Source: Acanthosepion pharaonis
Lineage: Eukaryota > Mollusca > Cephalopoda > Sepiida > Sepiidae
Assembly (NCBI GenBank): GCA_903632075.3
Contig: CAHIKZ030005440.1
Location: 594,501 to 658,500, forward strand
Direction of reading: 5' to 3'
Length of the DNA: 64,000 nucleotides
Shown here: in pieces, positions 50,736 to 63,200 of the stretch
Layout: every line of letters starts with the position of its first letter
Numbering within the stretch: the first letter of the stretch is position 1
The notes under the pieces: model-generated
What the model was told of the DNA's origin: nothing
The model's database searches: none
The model's input: the letters and a program-made list of their open reading frames with translations, nothing else
Position numbers and translations under genes: made by a program

Positions 50736-50797
50736 TGCTCTACTTACCGTATTGAGCACTCTACATTTTAGTCTTACTACTCGCTTGGGTTTTTTTT

Positions 50798-50802
<5 letters not shown>

Positions 50803-50841
<39 letters not shown>
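50803..50841. repeat. (TA)n microsatellite, right of foldback
   Basis: About 19 TA units. Confidence 0.95.
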
Positions 50842-50845
<4 letters not shown>

Positions 50846-52234
50846 GCAGAGCCGAGTTCGAATTCTAATCGAATCCATTACATTCACTTACGTGCTAATA
50901 ACCTTGGGAAAGGTGTGAATCCTCTTCTTCTCCCTCAAGCTATGGGTTAAATAGCAGGACAGACTGGGTTCTATAGACTTGGATGGCAACTGGTCTAGGA
51001 GAAGGACAACTCTGAATTCAAAACCTGCGGGGTGTCGTTTGGGGACCTTGTGGCACGTAGTGCACCAGGTCTCTGTAATCGGCCCTTCAAAAAGTGCGGA
51101 TGGTCATGCACGAAACCTTCACCACTATAATCAAATCTCATGGCGTCGGGCTGTCGGTTTCCTGGGAACTGATCTGCTTCACCCTCATGTCGAATTCGAC
51201 GGGAGAGTCGACTATATATATTATACACTGTTACATTAGAACATGTAACAAAAATCCACTACAAAAATGTACATTTTGTTTCAACGTTAAAATCAAACGT
51301 TTCTTCAGGTGACGATTCAATTCAAAATTGCGATTAATGACACACTACTTCACTTTCCGTTTTTGGAAAATTTCCATAAAAGGTAAAATGGATTTATATT
51401 AAGAAAAAGGAAAGAAGATAAAAAAGGAAAGAAAAAAGAAAAAGAAGAAAAAAAAACGTGAAGAGAAAGCCTAGGAAATTAATCCTACTACCAAAAGAAA
51501 AGAGAAAAAAGAAAAGAAAGAGAAATAGAAAAGTATATTCAAAATTACCCAGATTCATAAGAAGAGGAAAGTCAAGAAAATAGGAAATAGAAAGATGTTG
51601 ATACGAATTAAACCAATGAAATTCTGTCGAAGACAAAAAATTATTTTTTTATCTTCTGATCTCTTCCATCCACGCTAGTGTACGAATGTAAATTTATTTG
51701 ATTCAAGTCGAATGTAAATTTATTTAATTGAAGTCAAATGTAAATTTCTTTAATTGAAGTCAAATAAATAGGAAGGAAATTTGGGTTCATATCGAAGTTG
51801 TACATCTTCTTCGCGACTCCATCTTCTCGTGATCGGCATCACGTGATGCTGCTGCAATTATCATTATTATTATTATTGTTGTTGTTATTGTTAATTCCTT
51901 TCTTCCAATCCCTTAAAAAAATAAATTCAGTGAAAGACATTTGGATTTTAAATCAGTTCTTGTCAAATCTTTCTTGCGGAAGAGCAGTTGTTTGAATTCA
52001 TGCTTTACGAACCACTCAATGTTCACCAGAGGCAAGTTTTTCGCGCCCCGCTGATTAAGCAAGAGCTGAACTTTTAGTTTTATTCGTATCCAGATCCATG
52101 CTCTTAAATAAAAAGAAGGAAAAAAATAAGAAATAAATTTGGTAAAACTTGACAATGCAAAGATCCGAATCTCAGCTAGAATAAAACAAAAAAATAGCAA
52201 ATTCCTTCGTTGAAAAAAAAAATCATCCGTCTTT
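50842..52234. other. Unassigned DNA with small repeats
   Basis: Repeat D fragment at 50,915-50,965. A purine-rich tract at 51,395-51,540. Three copies of a 27-bp unit (TTGAAGTCAAATGTAAATTT) at 51,688-51,770. (ATT)n/(GTT)n at 51,860-51,892. No gene recognised. Confidence 0.5.
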
Positions 52235-52960
52235 GCTTTGAATATTGATGGCACATTTGGCCTGGTGTTCCTGCTATATATTTACAGATTCTTAATAAAA
52301 TCCAAAGCAGAATTTGTAATGTTATTCGTCCATATCTGGTATCTTGGCTTCAGTCACTTACCCACAGCCGTACCTTTTATTTATAAGTCTACCACACGTC
52401 CTTGCTTTGAATATTGTTGCCACGTCTAGTTTGGTGTTCCTGCTATATATGTAGAGATTCTTGATAAAATCCAAAGAAGAATCAGCAATATTACTGTCCT
52501 GACCTGGCACCTTCAGACACTTTCCCACCTCCGTAAGTTTAATTTATAAGTCCACCATTCTTTCTTGCTTAGAATAATGTAGCCACATCAGGTATGGTGC
52601 TCCTGGTATATATTTAGAGATTCTCGATAAAGTCCAAATGAAAATCTTCAATGTTATTGTTCCTAACATGGCATCTCGGCTTCAGTCACTTTCCCACCGC
52701 CGTTTCTTATATTTATAGGTCTACTATTCGTTCTTACTTTGAATATAGCTGCCATATCTTGTCTGGTGCTTCTGATATATATTTAGATATTCTTGATAAA
52801 ATTCAAAGAAGGATCAGCAATGTTATTGGTCATGACCTGACATCTCGGCTTCAATCACTTTCCCACCGCCGTACCTTTTATTTATAAGTCTACCATTCGT
52901 CCTTGCTTTGAATATTTCTGCCCCATCAGTTCCAGCTATATATTCAAATATTCTTATATG
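52235..52960 (+). repeat. Tandem repeat of a LINE coding segment, plus orientation (period about 169 bp)
   Basis: GCTTTGAATATTGNTGCCA-like starts fall at 52,235, 52,404, 52,567, 52,735 and 52,905 (spacing 169, 163, 168, 170). Each unit encodes about 56 residues of the LINE C-terminal region: YKSTIRSYFEYSCHILSGAS, DIYLDILDKIQRRISNVIGH, DLTSRLQSLSHRRTFYL, and the next unit then restarts at YKST. The LINE text VASLCLFYKYF that should follow HRR is missing, so the unit is a defined internal slice. Confidence 0.88.
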
Positions 52961-53369
52961 ATATTACTAAATCTATTCGAATATTTAATGTTTTTAAGAT
53001 ATTTATTATTACTCGACAATAATGTTTTTTTGCTCCACGCATTTTTCTTTTAACTGCTCTATAGAAAGTCTCATACTGTGGAACCTCGACTAGATCGGAA
53101 GCAACAAGCAGATTGCTGAGGTCTGTTATTAGCAATATGTTGTAGCAGAAGGTCTAACGTTATCGTACATAAAACTTTACCACCCACAGACAGGGGAGAA
53201 ATACCTCTGTTGTCACAGCAAATCGTTTGAGACTAATATTTCTACCTTCTGGAGTTGCTTAGTTTTCAGGCCTCAATAACGAAACAGCTCTCTTTTAATA
53301 GGCTGAGAGAGAAACCATTTTATCTTCCATCAACATGGGTGATACTAACCTCCAGGAAAGCGATTAGCA
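52961..53369. other. Spacer between opposed LINE-derived arrays
   Basis: No LINE units. The sequence has no recognised domain; a 63-codon minus frame (52,944-53,135) shows none. Confidence 0.45.
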
Positions 53370-54085
53370 ATATACAAGACCAGAAGTGGCAGCAATATTC
53401 AAAGAAAGGACGTATAGTAGACTTATAAATAAAATGTCCGGCGGTGGGAAAGTGAATGACACCAAGATGCTAGCTCAGGACTAATAACATTGCAGATTCT
53501 TCCTTGGATTTTATCAAGAATCTTTAAATATATATCAGAAGCAGCAGACTATATGTAGCTATATATAAGGACAATGGTAGCCTTATAAATAAAAAGGTAC
53601 AGCGGTGTGAAAGTGACTTTAGCTGAGATGTCAGGTCAGGACTAATGAGGACAGATTCTTCCTTGGATTTTATCAAGAATCTTTAAATATATATCAGAAG
53701 CAGCAGACTATATGTGGCAGCTATATTCAAAGTAAGGACGAATGGTAGCCTTATAAATAAAAGGTACGGCGGTGTGAAAGTGACTTTAGCTGAGATGTCA
53801 GGTCAGGACCAATAACATTGCAGATTCTTCTTTGGATTTTATCAAGAATCTTTAAATATATAGCAGAAACATCAGACCAATGTGGCAGCTATATTCTGAG
53901 GATGAATGGCAATTTATAAATAAAAATACAGCGGTGTGAAAGGACTGAAAGATGTCAGGTCAGGACTAATAACATTGCAGATTCTTCCTTAGGTTTTATC
54001 AAGAATCTTTAAATATATATCAGAAAGCAAATATATGAATATATATTCAAAGTAAGGATGAATGGAAACTTATAAATAAAAAGTA
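53370..54085 (-). repeat. Tandem repeat of the same LINE segment, minus orientation
   Basis: Words GATTTTATCAAGAATCTTTA, GAGATGTCAGGTCAGGACTA and CTTATAAATAAAAGGTACGG recur with ATTCTTCNTTGG at 53,496, 53,655, 53,824 and 53,981 (spacing 159, 169, 157). They are the reverse complement of the 52.2-52.96-kb units. Units nearest the satellite are more eroded. Confidence 0.87.
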
Positions 54086-54235
54086 CGGCAGAAATGAAAA
54101 GCATGAAATCAGCAGTAACAGTTACAGCACCAATCAGCAGCCAGGTCAAGGTTTGCTCCAAGATTCATGACTTGAATAGTCCCTGCAAGGGATAACAACT
54201 TAGTGGGATAAAACGTTGGTTCATGAATTTGGTGA
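54086..54235. other. Junction between LINE-derived array and satellite
   Basis: About 150 bp without clear units of either array. GCAGTAACAGTTACAGCACC at 54,110 is the only notable word. Confidence 0.45.
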
Positions 54236-57200
54236 GAGAGAGATGGTGGGTCCTGGACAGGACAGGAGTACTTGGACACAGAGGGAACGGGCAGTAGAAC
54301 GAGAACAGTCTAACACCGTAGATGAAATAAAGGCAGTGTGTACATGAATTAAGTGTAAACAGAACAAGCAATAAATGAGAAGTAATAGAAAAAAAGAACA
54401 AGACGAGATATCCCGAGACATGGGCAGTGGAACGAGAAGAGTCTAAAACCGTAGATTAAAAAAAGTTCAGTTCAATCTCTGGAGAGGGCAGTGTGTATAT
54501 GGATTCAGTGGAAACAGAGAAAGGAATAATTGAGCAGTACTAAAAACAAAAACTAGACGAGATATCCCTAGACATGAGCAGTGGAACGAGAACAGTCTAA
54601 CCCTGTAGATTAAATAAAGGGTTCAGTTCAATCCCTGGACAGGGCAGTGTGTACATGAATTCAATGGAAACATGGAAAATATTAACAGAGCTGTACTAAA
54701 AATAAGAACTAGACAAGATATTCCTAGACATGTCAGTGGAATGAGAACAGTCTAACCCAGTAGATTAAATAAAAGGTTCAGTTCAATCCATGGACATGGC
54801 AGTGTGTATATGGATTCAGTGGAAACAGGGTGGCTAATTAACTGAACAGTACTAAAAATAAGAACTAGATGAGATATCCCTAGACATGGGGGGTGAAACG
54901 AGAACAGTCTAACCCTGTAGATTAAAAAGGTTTCAGTTCAATCCCTGGACAGGGCATTTGTACATTTTCAGTGGACACAGGGCAAACGAGCTGCAGTGTA
55001 TAAAAATAAGAACTAGACGAAGATATCACTAGACATATGCAGTGGAATGAGAACAGTCTAACCCGTAGATTAAATAAAGTGGTGAGTTCAATGCCTGGAC
55101 AGGGGCAGTGTGTACATGGATTCAGTGGAAACAGGGCAAGCATTATGTTGAGCAGTACTAAAAATAAGAACTAGACGAGATATTTTAGACATGGGCAGTG
55201 GAAATGAACAGTCTAACACCGTAGAATTAAATAAAGTGTTCAGTTCAATCCTTTGACATGGCAGTGTGTACATGGATTCAGTGGAAACAGGGCAAGCATT
55301 AATTGAGCATTACTAAAAATAAGAACTAGACGAGATATCACTAGACATATGCAGTGGAATGAACAGTCTAACCCAATAGATTAAGTAAAGTGTTGAGTTC
55401 AATGCCTGGACAGGGCTTGTGTGTACATGGATTCAGTGGAAACAGGGCAAGCATTTGACACTCAGCAGTACTAAAAATAAGAACTAGACGAGATATCCCC
55501 TAGACATGGGCAGTGGAAGAGAACAGTCTAACCCTGTAGATTAAGTAAAGTGTTGAGTTCAATCCCTTTGTGTACATGGATTCAGTGGGAACAGCCAAGC
55601 ATTAACTAACTGAAGTACTAAAATTTGACCCTAAACGAGATATCCCTAGACATAGGCAGCGGACCGAGAACAGTCTAACCCCGTAGATTAAGTAAAGTGT
55701 TCAGTTCAATCCCTGGACAGGGCAGTGTGTACATGAATTCAATGGAAACATGGCAAATATTAACAGAGCTGTACTAAAAATAAGAACTAGACAAGATATC
55801 CCTAGACATGTCAGTGGAATGAGAACAGTCTAACCCAGTAGATTAAATAAAAGGTTCAGTTCAATCCATGGACATGGCAGTGTGTATATGGATTCAGTGG
55901 AAACAGGGTAAGCATTAACTGAACAGTACTAAAAATAAGAACTAGATGAGATATCCCTAGACATGGGGAGTGAAACGAGAACAGTCTAACCCTGTAGATT
56001 AAAAAAAGGTTTCAGTTCAATCCCTGGACAGGGCAGTGTGTACATGGATTCAGTGGAAACAGGGCAAGCATTAACTGCACAGTACTAAAAATAAGAACTA
56101 GACGAGATATCACTAGACATATGCAGTGGAATGAGAACAGTCTAACCCCGTAGATTAAGTAAAGTGTTGAGTTCAATGCCTGGACAGGGCAGTGTGTACA
56201 TGGATTCAGTGGAAACAGGGCAAGCATTAACTGAGCAGTACTAAAAATAAGAACTAGACGAGATATCCCTAGACATGGGCAGCGGAACGAGAACAGTCTC
56301 GTAGATTAAGTAAAATGTTGAGTTCAATCCTGGACAAGTGTGTATATGGATTCAGTGGAAACAGACCAGCATTAACTGAGCAGTACTAAAAATAAGAACT
56401 AGACGAGATATCCCTAGACATGGGCAGTGGAATGAGAGGAACAGTCTAACCCCGTAGATTAAATAAAGTGTTCAGTTCAATCCTTTGACATGGCAGTGTG
56501 TACATGGATTCAGTGGAAACAGGGCAAGCGACATTAATTGCAGTACTAAAAAATAAGAACTAGACGAGATATCCCCTAGACATGAGCAGTGGAAAGAGAA
56601 CAGTACCGTAGATTAAATAAAGTGCGAGTTCAATCCTTTGACATGGCTAGTGTGTACATGGATTCAGTGGAAACAGGGCAAGCATTAATTGAGCAGTACT
56701 AAAAATAAGAACTAGACGAGATATCCCTAGACATGGGCAGTGGAACGAGAACAGTCTAACCCTGTAGATTAAAAAAAGGTTTCAGTTCAATCCCTGGACA
56801 GGGCAGTGTGTACATGGATTCAGTGGAAACAGGGCAAGCATTAACCGAGCAGTACTAAAAATAAGAACTAGACGAGATATCACTAGACATGGGCAGTGGA
56901 ACGAAAACAGTCTAACCCCGTAGATAAAATAAAGTGTTGAGTTCAATCCCTGGACAGGGCAGTGTGTATATGGATTCAGTGGAAACAGGGCAAGCATTAA
57001 CTGAGCAGTACTAAAAATAAGAACTAGACGAGATATCCCTAGACATGGGCAGTGGAATGAGAACAGTCTAACCCCGTAGATTAAATAAAATGTTGAGTTC
57101 AATCCCTGGACATGGCAGTGTGTATATGGATTCAGTGGAAACAGAAGCGATTAACTGAGCAGTACTAAAAATAAGAACTAGACGAGATATCCCTAGACAT

Positions 57201-60200
57201 GGGCAGTGGAATGCGAACAGTCTAACCCCGTAGATTAAGTAAAATGTTGAGTTCAATCCCTGGACATGGCAGTGTGTATATGGATTCAGTGGAAACAGGG
57301 CAAGCATTAACAGAGCAGTACTAAAATAAGAACTAGACGAGATATCCCTAGACATGGGCAGTGGAATGAGAACAGTCTAAAACCGTAGATTAAATAAAGT
57401 GTTCAGTTCAATCCTTTGACATGGCAGTGTGTACATGGATTCAGTGGAAACAGGGCAAGCATTAATTGAGCAGTACTAAAAATAAGAACTAGACGAGATA
57501 TCCCTAGACATGGGCAGTGGAACGAGAACAGTCTAACCCCGTAGATTAAGTAAAATGTTGATTTCAATCCCTGGACATGGCAGTGTGTATATGGATTCAG
57601 TGGAAACAGGGCAAGCATTAACTGAGCAGTACTGAAAATAAGAACTAGACGAGATATCCCTAGACATGGGCAGTGGAATGAGAACAGTCTAACACCGTAG
57701 ATTAAGTAAAATGTTGAGTTCAATCCCTGGACATGGCAGTGTGTATATGGATTCAGTGGAAACAGGGCAAGCATTAACTGAGCAGTACTAAAAATAAGAA
57801 CTAGACGAGATATCCCTAGACATGGGCAGTGGAACGAGAACAGTCTAACCCTGTAGATTAAGTAAAGTGTTGAGTTCAATCCCTGGACAGGGCAGTGTGT
57901 ACATGGATTCAGTGGAAACAGGGCAAGCATTAACTGCGCAGTACTAAAAATTTGACCTAAACGAGATATCCCTAGACATGGGCAGCGGACCGAGAACAGT
58001 CTAACCCCGTAGATTAAGTAAAGTGTTGAGTTCAATCCCTGGACATGGCAGTGTGTATATGGATTCAGTGGAAACAGGGCAAGCATTAACTGAGCAGTAC
58101 TAAAAATAAGAACTAGACGAGATATCCCTAGACATGGGCAGTGGAATGAGAACAGTCTAAACCCGTAGATTAAATAAAGTGTTCAGTTCAATCCTTTGAC
58201 ATGGCAGTGTGTACATGGATTCAGTGGAAACAGGGCAAGCATTAATTGAGCAGTACTAAAAATAAGAACTAGACGAGATATCCCTAGACATGGGCAGTGG
58301 AAAGAGAACAGTCTAACACCGTAGATTAAATAAAGTGTTCAGTTCAATCCTTTGACATGGCAGTGTGTACATGGATTCAGTGGAAACAGGGCAAGCATTA
58401 ATTGAGCAGTACTAAAAATAAGAACTAGACGAGATATCACTAGACATATGCAGTGGAATGAGAACAGTCTAACCCCTTAGATTAAGTAAAGTGTTGAGTT
58501 CAATGCCTGGACAGGGCAGTGTGTACATGGATTCAGGGGAAACAGGGCAAGTATTAACTGAGCAGTACTAGAAATAAGAACTAGACGAGATATCCCTAGA
58601 CATGGGCAGTGGAACGAGAACAGTCTAACCCTGTAGATTAAGTAAAGTGTGGAGTTCAATCCCTGGACATGGCAGTGTGTACATGGATTCAGTGGGAACA
58701 GGGCAAGCATTAACTGCACAGTACTAAAAATAAGACCTAAACGAGATATCCCTAGACATGGGCAGCGGACCGAGAGAACAGTCTAACCCCGTAGATTAAG
58801 TAAAGTGTTGAGTTCAATCCCTGGACATGGCAGTGTGTAATGGATCCAAGTGGAAACAGGGCAAGCATTTAACTGAGCAGTACTAAAAATAAGAACTAGA
58901 CGAGATATCCCTAGACATGGGCAGTGGAATGAGAACAGTCTAACCCCGTAAATTAAATAAAGTGTTAAATACAATCCTTTGACATGGTTATTGTGTACAT
59001 GGATTCAGTGGAAACAGGGCAAGCATTAATTGAGCAGTACTAAAAATAAGAACTAGACGAGATATCCTAGACATGGACAGTAAAAATAGAAAGTAAATTA
59101 GATTAAATAAAGTGTTCAGTTCAATTCTTTGACATGGCAGTGTGTACATGGATTCAGTGGAAACAGGGCAAGCATTAACTGAGCAGTACTAAAAATAAGA
59201 ACTAGACGAGATATCCCTAGACATAGGCAGTGGAATGAGAACCGTCTAACCCTGTAGATTAAATAAAGTGTTCAGTTCAATCCGTGCACATGGCAGTGTG
59301 TACATGGATTCAGTGGATACAGGGCAAGCATTAACTGCGCAGTACTAAAAATTTGAACTAAACGAGATATCCTAGACATGGGCAGCGTAACGAGAGAACA
59401 GTCTAACCGTAGATTAAAAAAAGGGTTGTGTTCAATCCATGGACATGGCTTTGTGTGTATATGGATTCAGTGGAAACAGGGGATTCATTAACTGAGCAGT
59501 ACTAAAAATAAGAACTAGACGAGATATCCCTAGACATGGGCAGTGGAATGAGAACAGTCTAACCCCGTAGATTAGGTAAAGTGTTGAGATCCATGCCTGG
59601 ACAGGGCAGTGTGTACATGCATTCAGTGGAAACAGGGCAAGCATTAACTGAGCAGTACTAAAAATAAGAATTAAACGAGATATCCCTAGACGTGTAGAGC
59701 GGAACGAGAGAACAGTCAACCCCGTAGATTAAATAAAGTGTTGAGTTCAATGTCTGGACAGGGCAGTGTGTTACATGGATTCAGTGGAAACAGGGCAAGC
59801 ATTAACTGAGCAGAACAAAAAATAAGAACTAGACGAGATATCCCTAGACATGGGCAGTGGAATGAGAACATTCTAACCCCGTAGATTAAGTAAAGTATTG
59901 AGTTCAATCCCTGGACAGGGGCATTAACTGCAGTACTAAAATTTGACCTAAAACGAGATATCCCTAGACATGGGCAGCGGAACGAGAACAGTCTAACCCT
60001 GTAGATTAAGTAAAGTGTTCAGTTAATCCCTGACAGGGGCGGTGTGTATGGATTCTGGAAACAGGGCAAAAATTGAGCAGTAACTAGACGAGATATCCCT
60101 AGACATGGGCAGCGGAACGAGAACAGTCTAACCCCGTAGATTAAATAAATTGTTGAGTTCAATCCCTGGATTGCTGGCATTGTGTATATGGATTCAAGTG

Positions 60201-63200
60201 GAAACAGGCCAAAGCATTAACTGGGCAGTACTAAAAATAAGAACTAGACGAGATATCCCTAGACATGGGCAGTGGAACGAGAACAGTCTAACCTGTAGAT
60301 TAAATAAAGTGTTCAGTTCAATCCCTGGACAGGGCAGTGTGTACATGGATTCAGTGGAAACAGGGCAAGGATTAATTGAGCAGTACTAAAAATAAGAACT
60401 AGACGAGATATCCCTAGACATGGGCAGTGGAACGAGAACAGTCTAAACCGTAGATTAAATAAAGTGAGTTCAATCCCCTGGACGTGGCAGTGTGTACATG
60501 GATTCAGTGGAAACAGGGCAAGCATTAACTGAGCAGTACAAAAATAAGAACTAGACGAGATATCCCTAGACATGGGCAGTGGAATGAGAACAGTCTAACC
60601 CCGTAGATTAAATAAAGTGTTCAGTTCAATCCCTGGACAGGGCAGTGTGTACATGGATTCAGTGGAAAAAGCATTAATTGAGCAGTACTAAAAATAAGAA
60701 CTAGACGAGATATCCCTAGACATGGGCAGTGGAACGAGAACAGTCTAACCCTGTAGATTAAATAAAGGGTTCAGGTCAATCCCTGGACAGGGCAGTGTGT
60801 ACATGGATTCAGTGGAAACAGGGCAAGCATTAACTGAGCAGTACTAAAAATAAGAACTAGACGAGATATCCCTAGACATAGGCAGTGGAATGAGAACAGT
60901 GTAACCCCGTAGATTAAATAAAGGGTTCAGTTCAATCCCTGGACAGGGCAGTGTGTACATGGATTCAGTGGAAACAGGGCAAGCATTAACAACTGAGCAG
61001 TACTAAAAATAAGAACTAGACGAGATATCCCTAGACATGGGCAGTTAACGAGAACAGTCTAACCCTGTAGATTAAATAAAGGGTTCAGTTCAATCCATGG
61101 ACAGGGCAGTGTGTACATGGATTCAGTGGAAACAGGGCAAGCATTAACTGAGCAGTACTAAAAATAAGAACTAGACGAGATATCCCTAGACATGGGCAGT
61201 GGAATGAGAACAGTCGTAGATTAAATAAAGGGTTGAGTCAATCCCTGGACAAGTGTTGAGAACCTGGACAGGGCGTAGATTAAATAAAGGATTAAATAAA
61301 GTGGGTTCAGCAGTGTGTACATGGATTCCTAAATAACTTGAGCAGTACTAAAAAAAGAATTAAACGAGATATCCTAGACGTTGCGGAACGAGAACAGTCC
61401 CCGTAGATTAATAAAGGGTTCAGTTCTGGACAGGGCAGTGTGTACATGGATTCAGTGGAAACAGGGCAAGCATTAACTGAGCAGTACAAAAATAAGAACT
61501 AGACGAGATATCCCTAGACATGGGCAGTGGAACGAGAACAGTCTAACCCCGTAGATTAAATAAAGTGTTCAGTTCAATCCCTGGACATGGCAGTGTGTAC
61601 ATGGATTCAGTGGAAACAGGGCAAGCATTAATTGAGCAGTACTAAAAATTTGACCTAAACGAGATATACCTAGACATGGGCAGCGGAACGAGAACAGTCT
61701 AACCCTGTAGATTAAGTAAAGTGTTAAGTTCAATCCCTGGACAGGGCAGTGTGTATATGGATACAGGGCAAGCATTAACTGAGCAGTACTATAAATAAGA
61801 ACTAGACGAGATATCCCTAGACATGGGCAGTGGAATGAGAACAGTCTAACCCCGTAGATTAAATAAAGTGTTGAGTTCAATCCCTGGACAGGGCAGTGTG
61901 TATATGGATTCAGTGGAAACAGGCCAAGCATTAATTGGGCAGTACTAAAAAATAAGAACTAGACGAGATATCCCTAGACATGGGCAGTGGAACGAGAACA
62001 GTCTAACCCCGTATATTAAATAAAGTGTTCAGTTCAATCCCTGGACAGGGCAGTGTGTACATGGATTCAGTGGAAACAGGGCAAGCATTAACTGAGCAGT
62101 ACTAAAAATAAGAACTAGACGAGATATCCCTAGACATGGGCAGTGGAACGAGAACAGTCTAACCCCGTAGATTAAATAAAGGGTAGAGTTCAATCCCTGG
62201 ACAGGGCAGTGTGTACATGGATTCAGTGGAAACAGGGCAAGCATTAACTGAGCAGTACTAAAAATAAGAACTAGACGAGATATCCCTAGACATGGGCAGT
62301 GGAATGAGAACAGTCTAACCCCGTAGATTAAATAAAGGGTTCAGTTCAATCCCTGGACAGGGCAGTGTGTACATGGATTCAGTGGAAACAGGGCAAGCAT
62401 TTACTGAGCAGTAATAAAAATAAGAACTAGACGAGATATCCCTAGACATAGGCAGTGGAACGAGAACAGTCTAACCCCGTAGATTAAATAAAGGATTGAG
62501 TTCAATCCCTGGACAGGACAGTGTGTACATGGATTCAGTGGAAACAGGGCAAGCATTAACTGAGCAGTACTAAAAATAAGAACTAGACGAGATATCCCTA
62601 GACATAGGCAGTGGAATGAGAACAGTCTAACCCCGTAGATTAAATAAAGGGTTCAGTTCAATCCCTGGACAGGGCAGTGTGTACATGGATTCAGTGGAAA
62701 CAGGGCAAGCATTAACTGAGCAGTACTAAAAATAAGAACTAGACGAGATATCCCTAGACATGGGCAGTGGAATGAGAACAGTCTAACCCCGTAGATTAAA
62801 TAAAGGGTTCAGTTCAATCCCTGGACAGGGCAGTGTGTACATGGATTCAGTGGAAACAGGGCAAGCATTAACTGAGCAGTACTAAAAATAAGAACTAGAC
62901 GAGATATCCCTAGACATAGGCAGTGGAATGAGAACAGTCTAACCCCGTAGATTAAATAAAGGGTTCAGGTCAATCCCTGGACAGGGCAGTGTGTACATGG
63001 ATTCAGTGGAAACAGGGCAAGCATTAACTGAGCAGTACTAAAAATAAGAACTAGACGAGATATCCCTAGACATGGGCAGTTAAACGAGAACAGTCTAACC
63101 CTGTAGATTAAATAAAGGGTTCAGGTCAATCCCTGGACAGGGCAGTGTGTACATGGATTCAGTGGAAACAGGGCAAGCATTAACTGAGCAGTACTAAAAA

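Noticed and set aside
57403..58086. 227-codon minus-strand frame with 52-residue repeats
   Set aside because: The 156-bp satellite monomer is 52 codons long, so a frame without stops repeats indefinitely; monomers with indels break it. No sign of a real protein.
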